Shown piece by piece: positions 1-4,994 of a DNA stretch of 5,835 nucleotides (the stretch's first letter is position 1; the number at the start of each line of letters is the position of its first letter). The translations under genes were made by a program, and so were the position numbers. The notes below the pieces were generated by a model. It was not told the origin of the DNA and searched no databases. It saw only the letters and a list, made by a program, of their open reading frames with translations. This stretch comes from CAZKTS01 sp964555735 (GTDB lineage: Bacteria; Actinomycetota; Acidimicrobiia; IMCC26256; PALSA-555): the NCBI GenBank assembly GCA_964555735.1, contig CAZKTS010000225.1, forward strand, positions 1 through 5,835, read 5' to 3'.

Positions 1-315
1 GACGTGAAGGTCGCGCAGATCTACGACGCGTTCAGCCCGCTGATCCCGCTCTCGCTCGAGGGCTACGGCTTCTGCGCCCGGGGCGAGGGCGGCTCGTTCA
101 CCGACGACGGCGCGCTCGAATGGCCCGACGGTCGGCTGCCCACCAACACCGCCGGCGGCGGGATGTCGGAGGCGTACGTGCACGGGTTCAACCTCGTGCT
201 CGAAGGGGTGCGGCAGATGCGCGGGACGTCGACCAGCCAGGTGGAGGGAGCCGAGAGCTGCCTCGTCACGAGCGGTGAGGGCGTGCCCACCAGCGCGCTG
301 CTCCTGCGTCGTTGA
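1..315 (+). CDS. Thiolase / lipid-transfer-type acetyl-CoA acyltransferase, C-terminal fragment
   Basis: Partial gene, open at the left edge of the window; 104 C-terminal residues are visible and end at TGA 313-315. The visible part matches the C-terminal half of thiolase-superfamily proteins of the SCP-x / lipid-transfer type. It has an early segment IYDAFSPL (residues 7-14), the signature NTAGGGMSEAYVHG (49-62) whose His61 corresponds to the thiolase active-site His, and a closing segment with Cys87 before VTSGEG and PTSALLLR (96-103). Family knowledge: such proteins make or break a C-C bond on acyl-CoA thioesters in the cytoplasm. Some actinobacterial relatives work as retro-aldolases on steroid side chains together with a DUF35 partner. 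The next gene, 29 bases downstream on the same strand, is exactly such a DUF35 protein, so an operon and a complex are likely. The N-terminal nucleophile region lies outside the window, so thiolase versus aldolase activity cannot be decided. Confidence 0.85.
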   Translation, partial: DVKVAQIYDAFSPLIPLSLEGYGFCARGEGGSFTDDGALEWPDGRLPTNTAGGGMSEAYVHGFNLVLEGVRQMRGTSTSQVEGAESCLVTSGEGVPTSALLLRR

Positions 316-329
316 TGTCCGCGGCGACC

Positions 330-336
330 GGAGGGA
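330..336 (+). promoter_or_regulatory. Shine-Dalgarno that sets the DUF35 gene start
   Basis: GGAGGGA lies 8 bases before ATG 345. The earlier in-frame starts, TTG 312 and ATG 315 (the latter overlapping the thiolase stop as TGATG), have no comparable purine tract upstream. I therefore prefer ATG 345. Starting at 315 would add ten residues (MSAATGGNEL) that look unlike the family N-terminus. Confidence 0.7.
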
Positions 337-344
337 ACGAGCTG

Positions 345-779
345 ATGGAGACCGAGTTCCTGCTCCCCGACCTCGAGAGCGACGACGGCGCGCCGTTCTG
401 GGAGGGCACGGCCCGTCACGAGCTGCTCGTGCAGACGTGCGAGTGCGGCCACCGCCGGTTCCCGCCCCGCCCGATGTGCCCGGTGTGCCGCTCGCTCGCG
501 CACACGTGGGAGCCCGTGTCGGGCAAGGCGACGATCTGGTCCTACGTCGTCCCCCATCCTCCGCTGCTGCCCGCGTACTCGCCGCTCGCGCCCTACAACG
601 TCATCGTCGTCGCGCTCGACGAGGATCCGACCCTCCGCATGGTCGGCAACCTCGTCGCCTCCGCCGACGGCGAGATCAACGAGATCGACCCGGCAACGAT
701 CGTCATCGGCGAACCCGTCGAGGTCGTCTACCACCAGGTCGACGACGTCACCCTCCCGAGGTGGATGCGCGCCAGCTAA
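345..779 (+). CDS. DUF35 zinc-ribbon / OB-fold acyl-CoA-binding protein
   Basis: A 144-residue protein of the DUF35 type: a short N-terminal helix, a rubredoxin-like zinc ribbon and a C-terminal OB-fold. Seen: FWEGTARHELLVQ (18-30) leads into the ribbon, where Cys32, Cys34, Cys45 and Cys48 bracket HRRFPPRPM. The OB-fold follows, with GKATIWSYVVPHPP (60-73), APYNVIVVALDE (82-93), RMVGNLV (98-104) and GEPVEVVYHQVDD (122-134). Length is normal for the family. Known of the family: these proteins pair with thiolase-like or MaoC-like partners, bind CoA thioesters and help form the active complex, as ChsH2 does with Ltp2 in steroid degradation. Inference: this one is the partner of the thiolase 29 bases upstream. 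Odd point: the first two cysteines are C-x-C, not the usual C-x2-C. The gene ends at TAA just before a repeat-rich convergent intergenic region. Confidence 0.85.
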   Translation: METEFLLPDLESDDGAPFWEGTARHELLVQTCECGHRRFPPRPMCPVCRSLAHTWEPVSGKATIWSYVVPHPPLLPAYSPLAPYNVIVVALDEDPTLRMVGNLVASADGEINEIDPATIVIGEPVEVVYHQVDDVTLPRWMRAS

Positions 780-790
780 TCGCGCCACCC

Positions 791-829
791 AAAGATCAAG
801 ACCAAAGGTCAAGACCAAAGGTCAAGACC
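791..829 (+). repeat. Three 13-bp tandem repeats, each with a GGTC-AA-GACC dyad
   Basis: Three head-to-tail copies of a 13-base unit: AAAGATCAAGACC (791-803), then two identical AAAGGTCAAGACC copies (804-816 and 817-829). Only one base differs, in copy 1. The period is not a multiple of three, so this is not a protein repeat. Copies 2 and 3 contain GGTC-AA-GACC, and copy junctions read GACC-AAA-GGTC, so alternating dyads run through the array. It sits in the 128-bp gap between convergent genes and runs directly into the inverted repeat at 828-896. Confidence 0.85.
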
Positions 830-896
830 AAGAGCCGCTTCTTGGCACGTTCCGTCAGTCCATATGACACGCAACGTGCCGAGAATGCGCTCTTGG
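828..896. repeat. Imperfect 24-bp inverted repeat (large hairpin) between convergent genes
   Basis: The left arm (828-851) begins CCAAGAGC and ends GGCACGTT. The right arm (873-896) is its reverse complement at 20 of 24 positions with no gaps, and one of the four mismatches is a G-U-compatible pair. The inner 8 bp (844-851 with 873-880) and the outer 8 bp (828-835 with 889-896) are perfect. The loop is 21 bases (852-872) and contains CATATG. There is no T-run after the stem on either strand, so it is not a canonical intrinsic terminator. It could still end transcription for both convergent genes, or be a REP/MITE-like dispersed element together with the adjoining tandem repeats. Confidence 0.75.
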
Positions 897-907
897 AGGC
901 CCGCGCG

Positions 908-1558
908 CTAGCCCGGCGGCGGCGGCGCTGATCTCGGCCCGACGCGGTTGCGCTCGCGCCGCTTCCCTCGCGGTCGACGATGTCGGGGGCGCGTCGTCCG
1001 CTCGGCGCGGAGAAGGTCGAATGCGTCGAACTGGGATTCCAGCATCCGCAGGTCGGGATCAGGGCCGAACCGGAACCGCATGAAGCGGTCGAAGAACGAC
1101 GGGAACGTGTCTGGCGCTCGACGTACCCGCAGCGCGTTGAACCAGAACCACGCCGCAGAGCCCGAAGCCGCACCGCCCACGATGAACGGAATGGCGATGG
1201 AACCGTCGTCTGGCTGCGTGATCAGGACGGTCGCCCAGACGAGGAGCGCCAGAGCGAAGCCCCCGGTACCGGCGAGGCACCACCAAGCCTCCTCGCGAGT
1301 CGCGATCAGGGGCTCGCGCGAATCCGCGCGGGAGCGGCCGTCGCCACCCGCGCCTTCGCCGTCATCGCCCGGCGCCGGCGATCGTTCGCTGCTGAGGTAG
1401 CGAAGCGCGTCGTCCAGCTCGGCGACGTCAGCAGCGTCGACGACCAGCGTGTAGCCCCGCCAGGTCCAAGCCACGCCCCGCTCATCGAGCAGGAACTCGA
1501 GCGCGTCACAGAACTCGGGAGTACGTCCACTCAGGTCCCGCTCGACCTCCCCGCCCAT
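908..1558 (-). CDS. Hypothetical two-TM membrane protein with small N-terminal alpha/beta domain
   Basis: I do not recognise this 216-residue protein. Residues 14-57 look like a small soluble domain: a helix (PEFCDALEFLLDERGV), a strand-like WRGYTLVV, then DAADVAELDDALRYL. This is loosely reminiscent of small DUF2007-like signalling domains, but that is only resemblance. An acidic/glycine-rich linker (60-80) follows. Two hydrophobic spans are clear, about 92-113 (WWCLAGTG...ATVLI) and 121-142 (IAIPFIVGG...FWFNAL). They are separated by the acidic turn TQPDDGS and followed by RVRR, which predicts both ends in the cytoplasm. The tail (186-210) is very rich in Arg and Lys and ends APPPPG at TAG 908-910. 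The start is ATG 1556-1558, with no good Shine-Dalgarno and only 36 bases between it and the terminator hairpin. A real gene is likely from its amphipathic/TM pattern, but the function is unknown. Confidence 0.65.
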   Translation of the reverse strand: MGGEVERDLSGRTPEFCDALEFLLDERGVAWTWRGYTLVVDAADVAELDDALRYLSSERSPAPGDDGEGAGGDGRSRADSREPLIATREEAWWCLAGTGGFALALLVWATVLITQPDDGSIAIPFIVGGAASGSAAWFWFNALRVRRAPDTFPSFFDRFMRFRFGPDPDLRMLESQFDAFDLLRAERTTRPRHRRPRGKRRERNRVGPRSAPPPPG

Positions 1559-1586
1559 CCGCGCATCGTCGCGCCGGACCTGGACA

Positions 1587-1626
1587 CAAAGAAAGGACCC
1601 GGTCCGAGGGGGGTCGGACCGGGTCC
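1587..1626 (-). terminator. Intrinsic terminator of the 41-residue ORF
   Basis: Read on the minus strand, GGACCCGGTCCGA pairs perfectly with TCGGACCGGGTCC (13 bp, plus positions 1614-1626 and 1595-1607). The loop is six cytosines (1608-1613), and the stem is followed at once by TTTCTTTG (1594-1587). This is a textbook rho-independent terminator oriented to stop transcripts from the small ORF, whose stop codon is 84 bases upstream. It also lies 36 bases before the start codon of the membrane-protein gene, so it may control read-through into that gene. Confidence 0.85.
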
Positions 1627-1710
1627 CGGTGACATCCGGGCGACAGCGGGACGGGGGGAGACCCGCCGTTGCCTCTCGATGTCAGATCTCGAGTTGTGGG
1701 TTGTGGTCGC

Positions 1711-1836
1711 TCAGGCGGCCTGGCGCTCTTCGACCTCGCCACCGTGGCGCAGGTCGTTCAGCGTCCGCTCCCAACGGAGCTGCCGGGCGATCCACGCAAG
1801 AGCCTTCTCACGCTCGATGCTGGTGGTCGTGCCCAT
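1711..1836 (-). CDS. Small 41-residue hypothetical protein
   Basis: The sequence opens MGTTTSIEREKALAWIARQL and continues RWERTLNDLRHGGEVEERQAA. I do not recognise a family. It is short, highly charged and mostly helical in prospect: residues 6-31 form a plausible amphipathic helix with aromatic W15 and W22 and alternating Arg/Glu. It has no membrane span and no cysteines. Support for a real gene is good. AAGGA sits 6 bases before ATG 1836, within GGAAGGAAG on the minus strand. A strong intrinsic terminator follows the stop, and the gene has its own divergent control region facing the MerR gene. A longer in-frame extension to 1953 exists but would start inside the promoter region and lacks a ribosome-binding site. 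Its position suggests possible control by the divergent MerR protein, which is inference only. It could be a small regulator or an accessory peptide. Confidence 0.65.
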   Translation of the reverse strand: MGTTTSIEREKALAWIARQLRWERTLNDLRHGGEVEERQAA

Positions 1837-1840
1837 GGCG

Positions 1841-1849
1841 CTTCCTTCC
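1841..1849 (-). promoter_or_regulatory. Shine-Dalgarno of the 41-residue ORF
   Basis: The minus strand reads GGAAGGAAG followed by CGCC and ATG 1836. The AAGGA core is 6 bases from the start. This fixes the start and favours a genuine small gene over the longer extension. Confidence 0.75.
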
Positions 1850-1893
1850 GTTTCCTCACCAGGCTTGTGCCTTTGTGCACATGCTCTGGTGTC

Positions 1894-1922
1894 TTGACTC
1901 TGTGAGTAAACACTCTTAGGGT
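1894..1922 (+). promoter_or_regulatory. Probable sigma-70-type promoter of the MerR-DUF2252 operon
   Basis: TTGACT (1894-1899) and TAGGGT (1917-1922) are separated by exactly 17 bases. Transcription would start near 1929, giving a leader of about 137 bases before ATG 2066. The spacer holds the dyad GAGT-AAAC-ACTC (1904-1915), as expected for MerR-type regulators, which bind between -35 and -10, although their classical spacers are 19-20 bases. This 229-bp gap is also the only place for the promoter of the divergent 41-residue ORF. I could not identify a convincing minus-strand promoter there. Confidence 0.55.
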
Positions 1923-1939
1923 AGGTGCTGTCAAGGACA

Positions 1940-1953
1940 GTGACGGACGTCAC
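1940..1953. promoter_or_regulatory. Candidate operator GTGACG-GA-CGTCAC
   Basis: A perfect 6-bp inverted repeat with a 2-base centre lies about 11-25 bases after the predicted start of transcription. It is preceded directly by CTGTC-AAG-GACAG (1928-1940). The position suits a repressor site for autoregulation of the MerR gene or for a third-party regulator. No direct evidence says which protein binds it. Confidence 0.4.
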
Positions 1954-2065
1954 ACCCCGGGCGAGCCCACGACCGGACCGGCATCACCGAGACTGGGCAC
2001 CCGCAGAGCACTGCGCAGCCGTGGCGGGACGGCGGCGCGGCCACCACCGAGGACGAGCAGGCCGC

Positions 2066-2836
2066 ATGACCGAACCGGGCGACGCCGCCACGGGCACCGA
2101 GGAGCAGGCACCGACCGGCTCCGGCTGCTGGCGCATCGACGACCTCGCCCAGCGCGCCGAGATCACCGTCGACACCATCCGCTACTACCAACGGGAGGGT
2201 CTGCTCCCCCCGGCCGAGCGCGCCGGGCGCATGAAGCTCTACGGCCCCCAGCACCTCCAGCGGCTCGAGCGGATCCGCGACCTCCAGGCTCGCCGCTTCT
2301 CGCTCGCCGCTATCCGCGCCCTGCTCGACGACGACCGCAAGGGGATCGTCGACGGCATCTTCGCCGACGCCGGCGGCCGCACCTACGCGATCGACGAGCT
2401 CATCGAGCGCTCCGGCATCGACCCCGAGCTGGCCTTCGCGCTCAAGACCTCCGGTCTGCTGCGCGACCCCGAGGAGTACGGCCGCGAGGCCTACGACGGC
2501 GACGACCTCGAACTCCTCCGCACGATGGCCGAGCTCGCCCGCCTCGGCATGCCGACCGTCGCGATCGTCGAGCTCGGCCGCATCTACGCCACCGGCATCG
2601 AAGCCATGCAACGAGAGGTCATCGACCTCTTCGCCACCGGTGGCACGCTCGACTGGTCCGAGGAGCAGTTCCACGAGTTCCAGGAGCTGTCCGCCACCAT
2701 CGCGGTCGACGTCCTGCCCCTCGCCCGCCGCCTGGTCGACTACACCCACAGCCGCACGATCCAGCGCCTCGCGCTGGGTGCGATCGAGCACGGGGTCGTC
2801 GACTCCGCCGCGAAGGACGCCGACGCGCCAGACTGA
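2066..2836 (+). CDS. MerR-family transcriptional regulator with a second HTH-like module
   Basis: A 256-residue cytoplasmic DNA-binding regulator. Residues 22-88 are a clear MerR winged-helix module: WRIDDLAQRAEITVDTIRYYQREGLL, then AERAGRMKLYG (wing) and HLQRLERIRDLQARRFSLAAIRALL. A second, weaker copy of the same plan appears at about 107-172: YAIDELIERSGIDPEL, SGLLRDPEEYGREAYDGDDLELLRTMAELARLGMP, AIVELGRIY. This suggests an internal duplication. The C-terminal part (185-245) is helical and has no cysteine cluster for metal sensing, so the ligand is unknown. The start is ATG 2066, with GAGGA at 2049-2053 as a somewhat distant Shine-Dalgarno. Extension to GTG 1925 would give an Arg/His-rich non-protein-like stretch overlapping the promoter. 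DUF2252 begins 4 bases after the stop, so the two are probably co-transcribed. Autoregulation through the upstream dyads is inferred. Confidence 0.85.
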   Translation: MTEPGDAATGTEEQAPTGSGCWRIDDLAQRAEITVDTIRYYQREGLLPPAERAGRMKLYGPQHLQRLERIRDLQARRFSLAAIRALLDDDRKGIVDGIFADAGGRTYAIDELIERSGIDPELAFALKTSGLLRDPEEYGREAYDGDDLELLRTMAELARLGMPTVAIVELGRIYATGIEAMQREVIDLFATGGTLDWSEEQFHEFQELSATIAVDVLPLARRLVDYTHSRTIQRLALGAIEHGVVDSAAKDADAPD

Positions 2837-2840
2837 CCTC

Positions 2841-4178
2841 GTGGGCAGCGGCGTGGGCATCGAAGGCGGGCGCGCGCTCCGGGCCACGACGCCGCGCTCG
2901 TCCCTGGCCGAGGACGTCACCCCGGCGGGTCGCGACCCGGTCGCCATCCTCGTCGAGCAGGCAGCTCAGCGAGTGCCGGAGCTCCTGCCGATCCGCTACG
3001 GCCGGATGGCCGCGTCGCCGTTCGCCTTCTACCGCGGCGCCGCCGCGGTCATGGCGCACGATCTCGCCGAGTCCGCGCGCACCGGCATCCAGGTGCAAGC
3101 GTGCGGTGACGCGCACCTCGCGAACCTCGGCATCTTCGCGACGCCCGAGCGCACGATCGTGTTCGACGTCAACGACTTCGACGAGACGTTGCCGGGTCCG
3201 TGGGAGTGGGACGTCAAGCGGCTCGCCGCGAGCTTCGAGCTGGCCGCCCGCGCCCGCGACATGGGCTCCGAGGTGAGCAGGCGCGCGATCACCGCGATGG
3301 CCCTCGACTACGCCATGGAGCTCCGACTCCTCGCCGGGATGGGCCACCTCGACGTCTGGTACGCGCAGATCCCGATCGACGACATCGTCGCCGGCCTCGA
3401 CGCCGACCTGCGCGCCCGCGCCGACCGCAGCCTGCGCAAGGCTCGCCGCAAGGACCGCTTCCGCGCCCAGGAGCGGCTGACCGAGGTCGTCGACGGCCAC
3501 CGCCGATTCATCGAGAACCCACCGCTGCAGCAGCGAGTCAGCTTCGAGGACGACGACTTCGTCCGCCATCAGTTCGACGACTACCTCGAGACGCTCCGAC
3601 CCGACCGCCGGCTGCTCCTCGACCGCTACACGATCGCCGACATCGCGCTGCGCGTCGTCGGTGTGGGCAGCGTCGGCACCCGCTGCCTCGTCGTGCTCCT
3701 CGAAGGCCGCGACGACAGCGATCCCCTGGTCCTCCAGGTGAAGGAGGCGACGCAGTCGGTCCTCGCCCCGTACGTGGGCGCGTCGGAGTACGAGAACCAA
3801 GGCCGACGAGTCGTCGAGGGCCAGCGGCTCATGCAGGCGTCGAGCGACATCTTCCTCGGCTGGATGGAGTCGCGACTCACGGCCGGTCGCGACTTCTACT
3901 GGCGCCAGCTCTACGACGCGAAGGGATCGATCGATCTCGAGCGCATCACCGCCGACGGGTTGATCGAGTACGGGCGCGTCTGCGGCGCCACGCTGGCGCG
4001 GGCGCACGCGCGGTCGGGCGACGGGGCCGCGCTCTGCGGCTATGTGGGCCGCGGGAAGCAGCTCGCCGAAGCGATGATCGCATTCGCGGTCTCGTATGCC
4101 GACCAGACCGAGCGCGACCACGCGCGGTTGGTCGAAGCGATCGCCGACGGTCGCGTCGAGGCCCGCGCCGGCATCTGA
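2841..4178 (+). CDS. DUF2252 family protein (phosphotransferase-like)
   Basis: A 445-residue protein of the DUF2252 family, of normal length. Conserved blocks in order: GRDPVAILVEQAAQRVPELLPIRYGRM (30-56), SPFAFYRGAA (59-68), CGDAHLANLGIF (88-99), VFDVNDFDET (107-116), WEWDVKRLA (121-129), VGVGSVGTRC (273-282), LQVKEA (298-303), FYWRQLYDAKGS (352-362) and GATLARAHARSGD (382-394). GDAHLANLG followed by DVNDFD resembles the catalytic and metal-binding loops of aminoglycoside/choline-type kinases. LQVKEA could be an ATP-lysine site; that reading is mine. The biological substrate is unknown. There is no signal peptide or membrane segment, so it is probably cytoplasmic. I chose GTG 2841, 4 bases after the MerR stop; GTG 2853 is an alternative. 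Neither has a strong Shine-Dalgarno, consistent with translational coupling. The reading frame extends back into the MerR gene, but that part is non-protein-like. Confidence 0.85.
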   Translation: MGSGVGIEGGRALRATTPRSSLAEDVTPAGRDPVAILVEQAAQRVPELLPIRYGRMAASPFAFYRGAAAVMAHDLAESARTGIQVQACGDAHLANLGIFATPERTIVFDVNDFDETLPGPWEWDVKRLAASFELAARARDMGSEVSRRAITAMALDYAMELRLLAGMGHLDVWYAQIPIDDIVAGLDADLRARADRSLRKARRKDRFRAQERLTEVVDGHRRFIENPPLQQRVSFEDDDFVRHQFDDYLETLRPDRRLLLDRYTIADIALRVVGVGSVGTRCLVVLLEGRDDSDPLVLQVKEATQSVLAPYVGASEYENQGRRVVEGQRLMQASSDIFLGWMESRLTAGRDFYWRQLYDAKGSIDLERITADGLIEYGRVCGATLARAHARSGDGAALCGYVGRGKQLAEAMIAFAVSYADQTERDHARLVEAIADGRVEARAGI

Positions 4179-4182
4179 TGCC

Positions 4183-4959
4183 TTAGGCCGCGAGCGCGCG
4201 TTCGACCGTGCGTCGGGTCAGGTCCAGACCCTCGAGCCCCGGCAGCCGGTTGATCGGTCCGTCGATCTGCGCGACGACCGCCTGGTCCTCGCTCACCAGG
4301 CCCTCGACCATGCGCTCGGCGTCGGCGCGCGTCCGCACCCCTACCCCCACCGGTGTCCAGAGGTGCTCGAGTGTCCAGCGCACCAGCCGCTGCGCCTTCG
4401 GGTTGTCCTCGAGCCGGCGCAGCGCCATCGACCGGTAGAAGTTGTAGTGGAGCGACTCCTGCGCCATGACGTCGCGCAGGATGGTCCGCAGCACCGGGTT
4501 CTGGGTCTGCGAGCGCATGACGCCGTAGAAGCGGAGCGTCGTGAGCTCGTTCACCGCGCCCCAGGCCATGTGCACCGCGAAGAAGTCGTCGCCGATCACC
4601 CGCCGCGCGACGCGGTTGACGGCCCGCCCGCGTGCGGTGTGGAACCGCTGGATCGGCGTGAGGTGCGCGGGGCCGATGACCTCGCCCTGCGCGTCGAGGA
4701 CCCGCGCGAGCAGATCGCCGTGCACGATCTCCTGTTCGAGCCACCGCTCGAGGAACTCGCACACGACCGCGTCCTTCGAGATGTTGAGGCTCGCGAAGTA
4801 CCCCTCGGTCCCCCACTCGATCTGCGCGGCGTACGTGAGCTGGAAGCGCTCGTCGGCCGTGATCGGCACGTCGACCGCGGACCAGTCGTAGCTCGCGGGG
4901 TCGAGGGGCTCGCCGAGGCCGGCGAGGAGGGCCTCGGGGGCAGGCAGACGCTCGGGCAC
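4183..4959 (-). CDS. Compact ferritin-like diiron protein related to acyl-ACP desaturases
   Basis: A 258-residue helical protein. Residues 37-60 contain E49 and E52 in a helix that fits the first iron ligand. EQEIVHGDLL carries E77-x2-H80 and closely matches the desaturase motif E-E-x2-H-G-D-L-L. NELTTLRFYGVM carries E138, as in the ERAT block. AQESLHYNFY carries E168-x2-H171. The order and spacing (E138 to E168 is 30 residues) follow plant and mycobacterial acyl-ACP desaturases, so a di-iron centre acting on acyl chains is plausible. It is much shorter than typical desaturases (about 330-360 residues), so the reaction may differ. No membrane segment is seen. The start GTG 4957-4959 gives VPERLPAPEALLAG. 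There is no good Shine-Dalgarno, and an ATG at 4964-4966 is out of frame. Its neighbours are convergent DUF2252, 4 bp away, and a divergent CoA-transferase. Confidence 0.7.
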   Translation of the reverse strand: MPERLPAPEALLAGLGEPLDPASYDWSAVDVPITADERFQLTYAAQIEWGTEGYFASLNISKDAVVCEFLERWLEQEIVHGDLLARVLDAQGEVIGPAHLTPIQRFHTARGRAVNRVARRVIGDDFFAVHMAWGAVNELTTLRFYGVMRSQTQNPVLRTILRDVMAQESLHYNFYRSMALRRLEDNPKAQRLVRWTLEHLWTPVGVGVRTRADAERMVEGLVSEDQAVVAQIDGPINRLPGLEGLDLTRRTVERALAA

Positions 4960-4994
4960 GCCCCATGTTCGCAGCCGACGCCACCCCGGATGTC

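Noticed and set aside
63..818. A minus-strand open frame across the thiolase and DUF35 genes
   Set aside because: It is antisense to two genes with clear family motifs; its translation is repetitive Arg/Val/Asp.
791..829. CRISPR-like array
   Set aside because: The repeats are 13 bp, directly adjacent with no spacers, and no cas genes are present.
828..896. Canonical intrinsic terminator
   Set aside because: The stem is long, but neither strand has a T-run after it and the loop is large; kept as a hairpin repeat only.
980..1897. A 305-residue plus-strand open frame across the membrane gene and small ORF
   Set aside because: It crosses a terminator and two better-supported minus-strand genes, and the translation has no folded-protein character.
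1925..2065. Upstream GTG start for the MerR gene
   Set aside because: It would begin at the predicted transcription start and add a His/Arg-rich, non-conserved stretch without a ribosome-binding site.
2640..2840. N-terminal extension of DUF2252 into the MerR gene
   Set aside because: A Ser/Thr/Arg/Pro-rich out-of-frame shadow of the MerR C-terminus; the DUF2252-like sequence begins after 2841.
1931..2947. A 338-residue open frame on the minus strand opposite the MerR gene
   Set aside because: Its Asp/Gly/Val-rich low-complexity translation is the complement of the MerR codons. No domain or ribosome-binding site is seen.
2619..4121. A 500-residue open frame on the minus strand opposite DUF2252
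   Set aside because: It is antisense to a well-conserved gene, and its composition is the Arg/Glu/Val-rich mirror expected from GC-rich codons. No family motif is seen.
3200..4186. A plus-strand open frame in another register within DUF2252
   Set aside because: The translation is almost entirely Arg, Pro, Ala and Gly, typical of a frame-shifted GC-rich gene.
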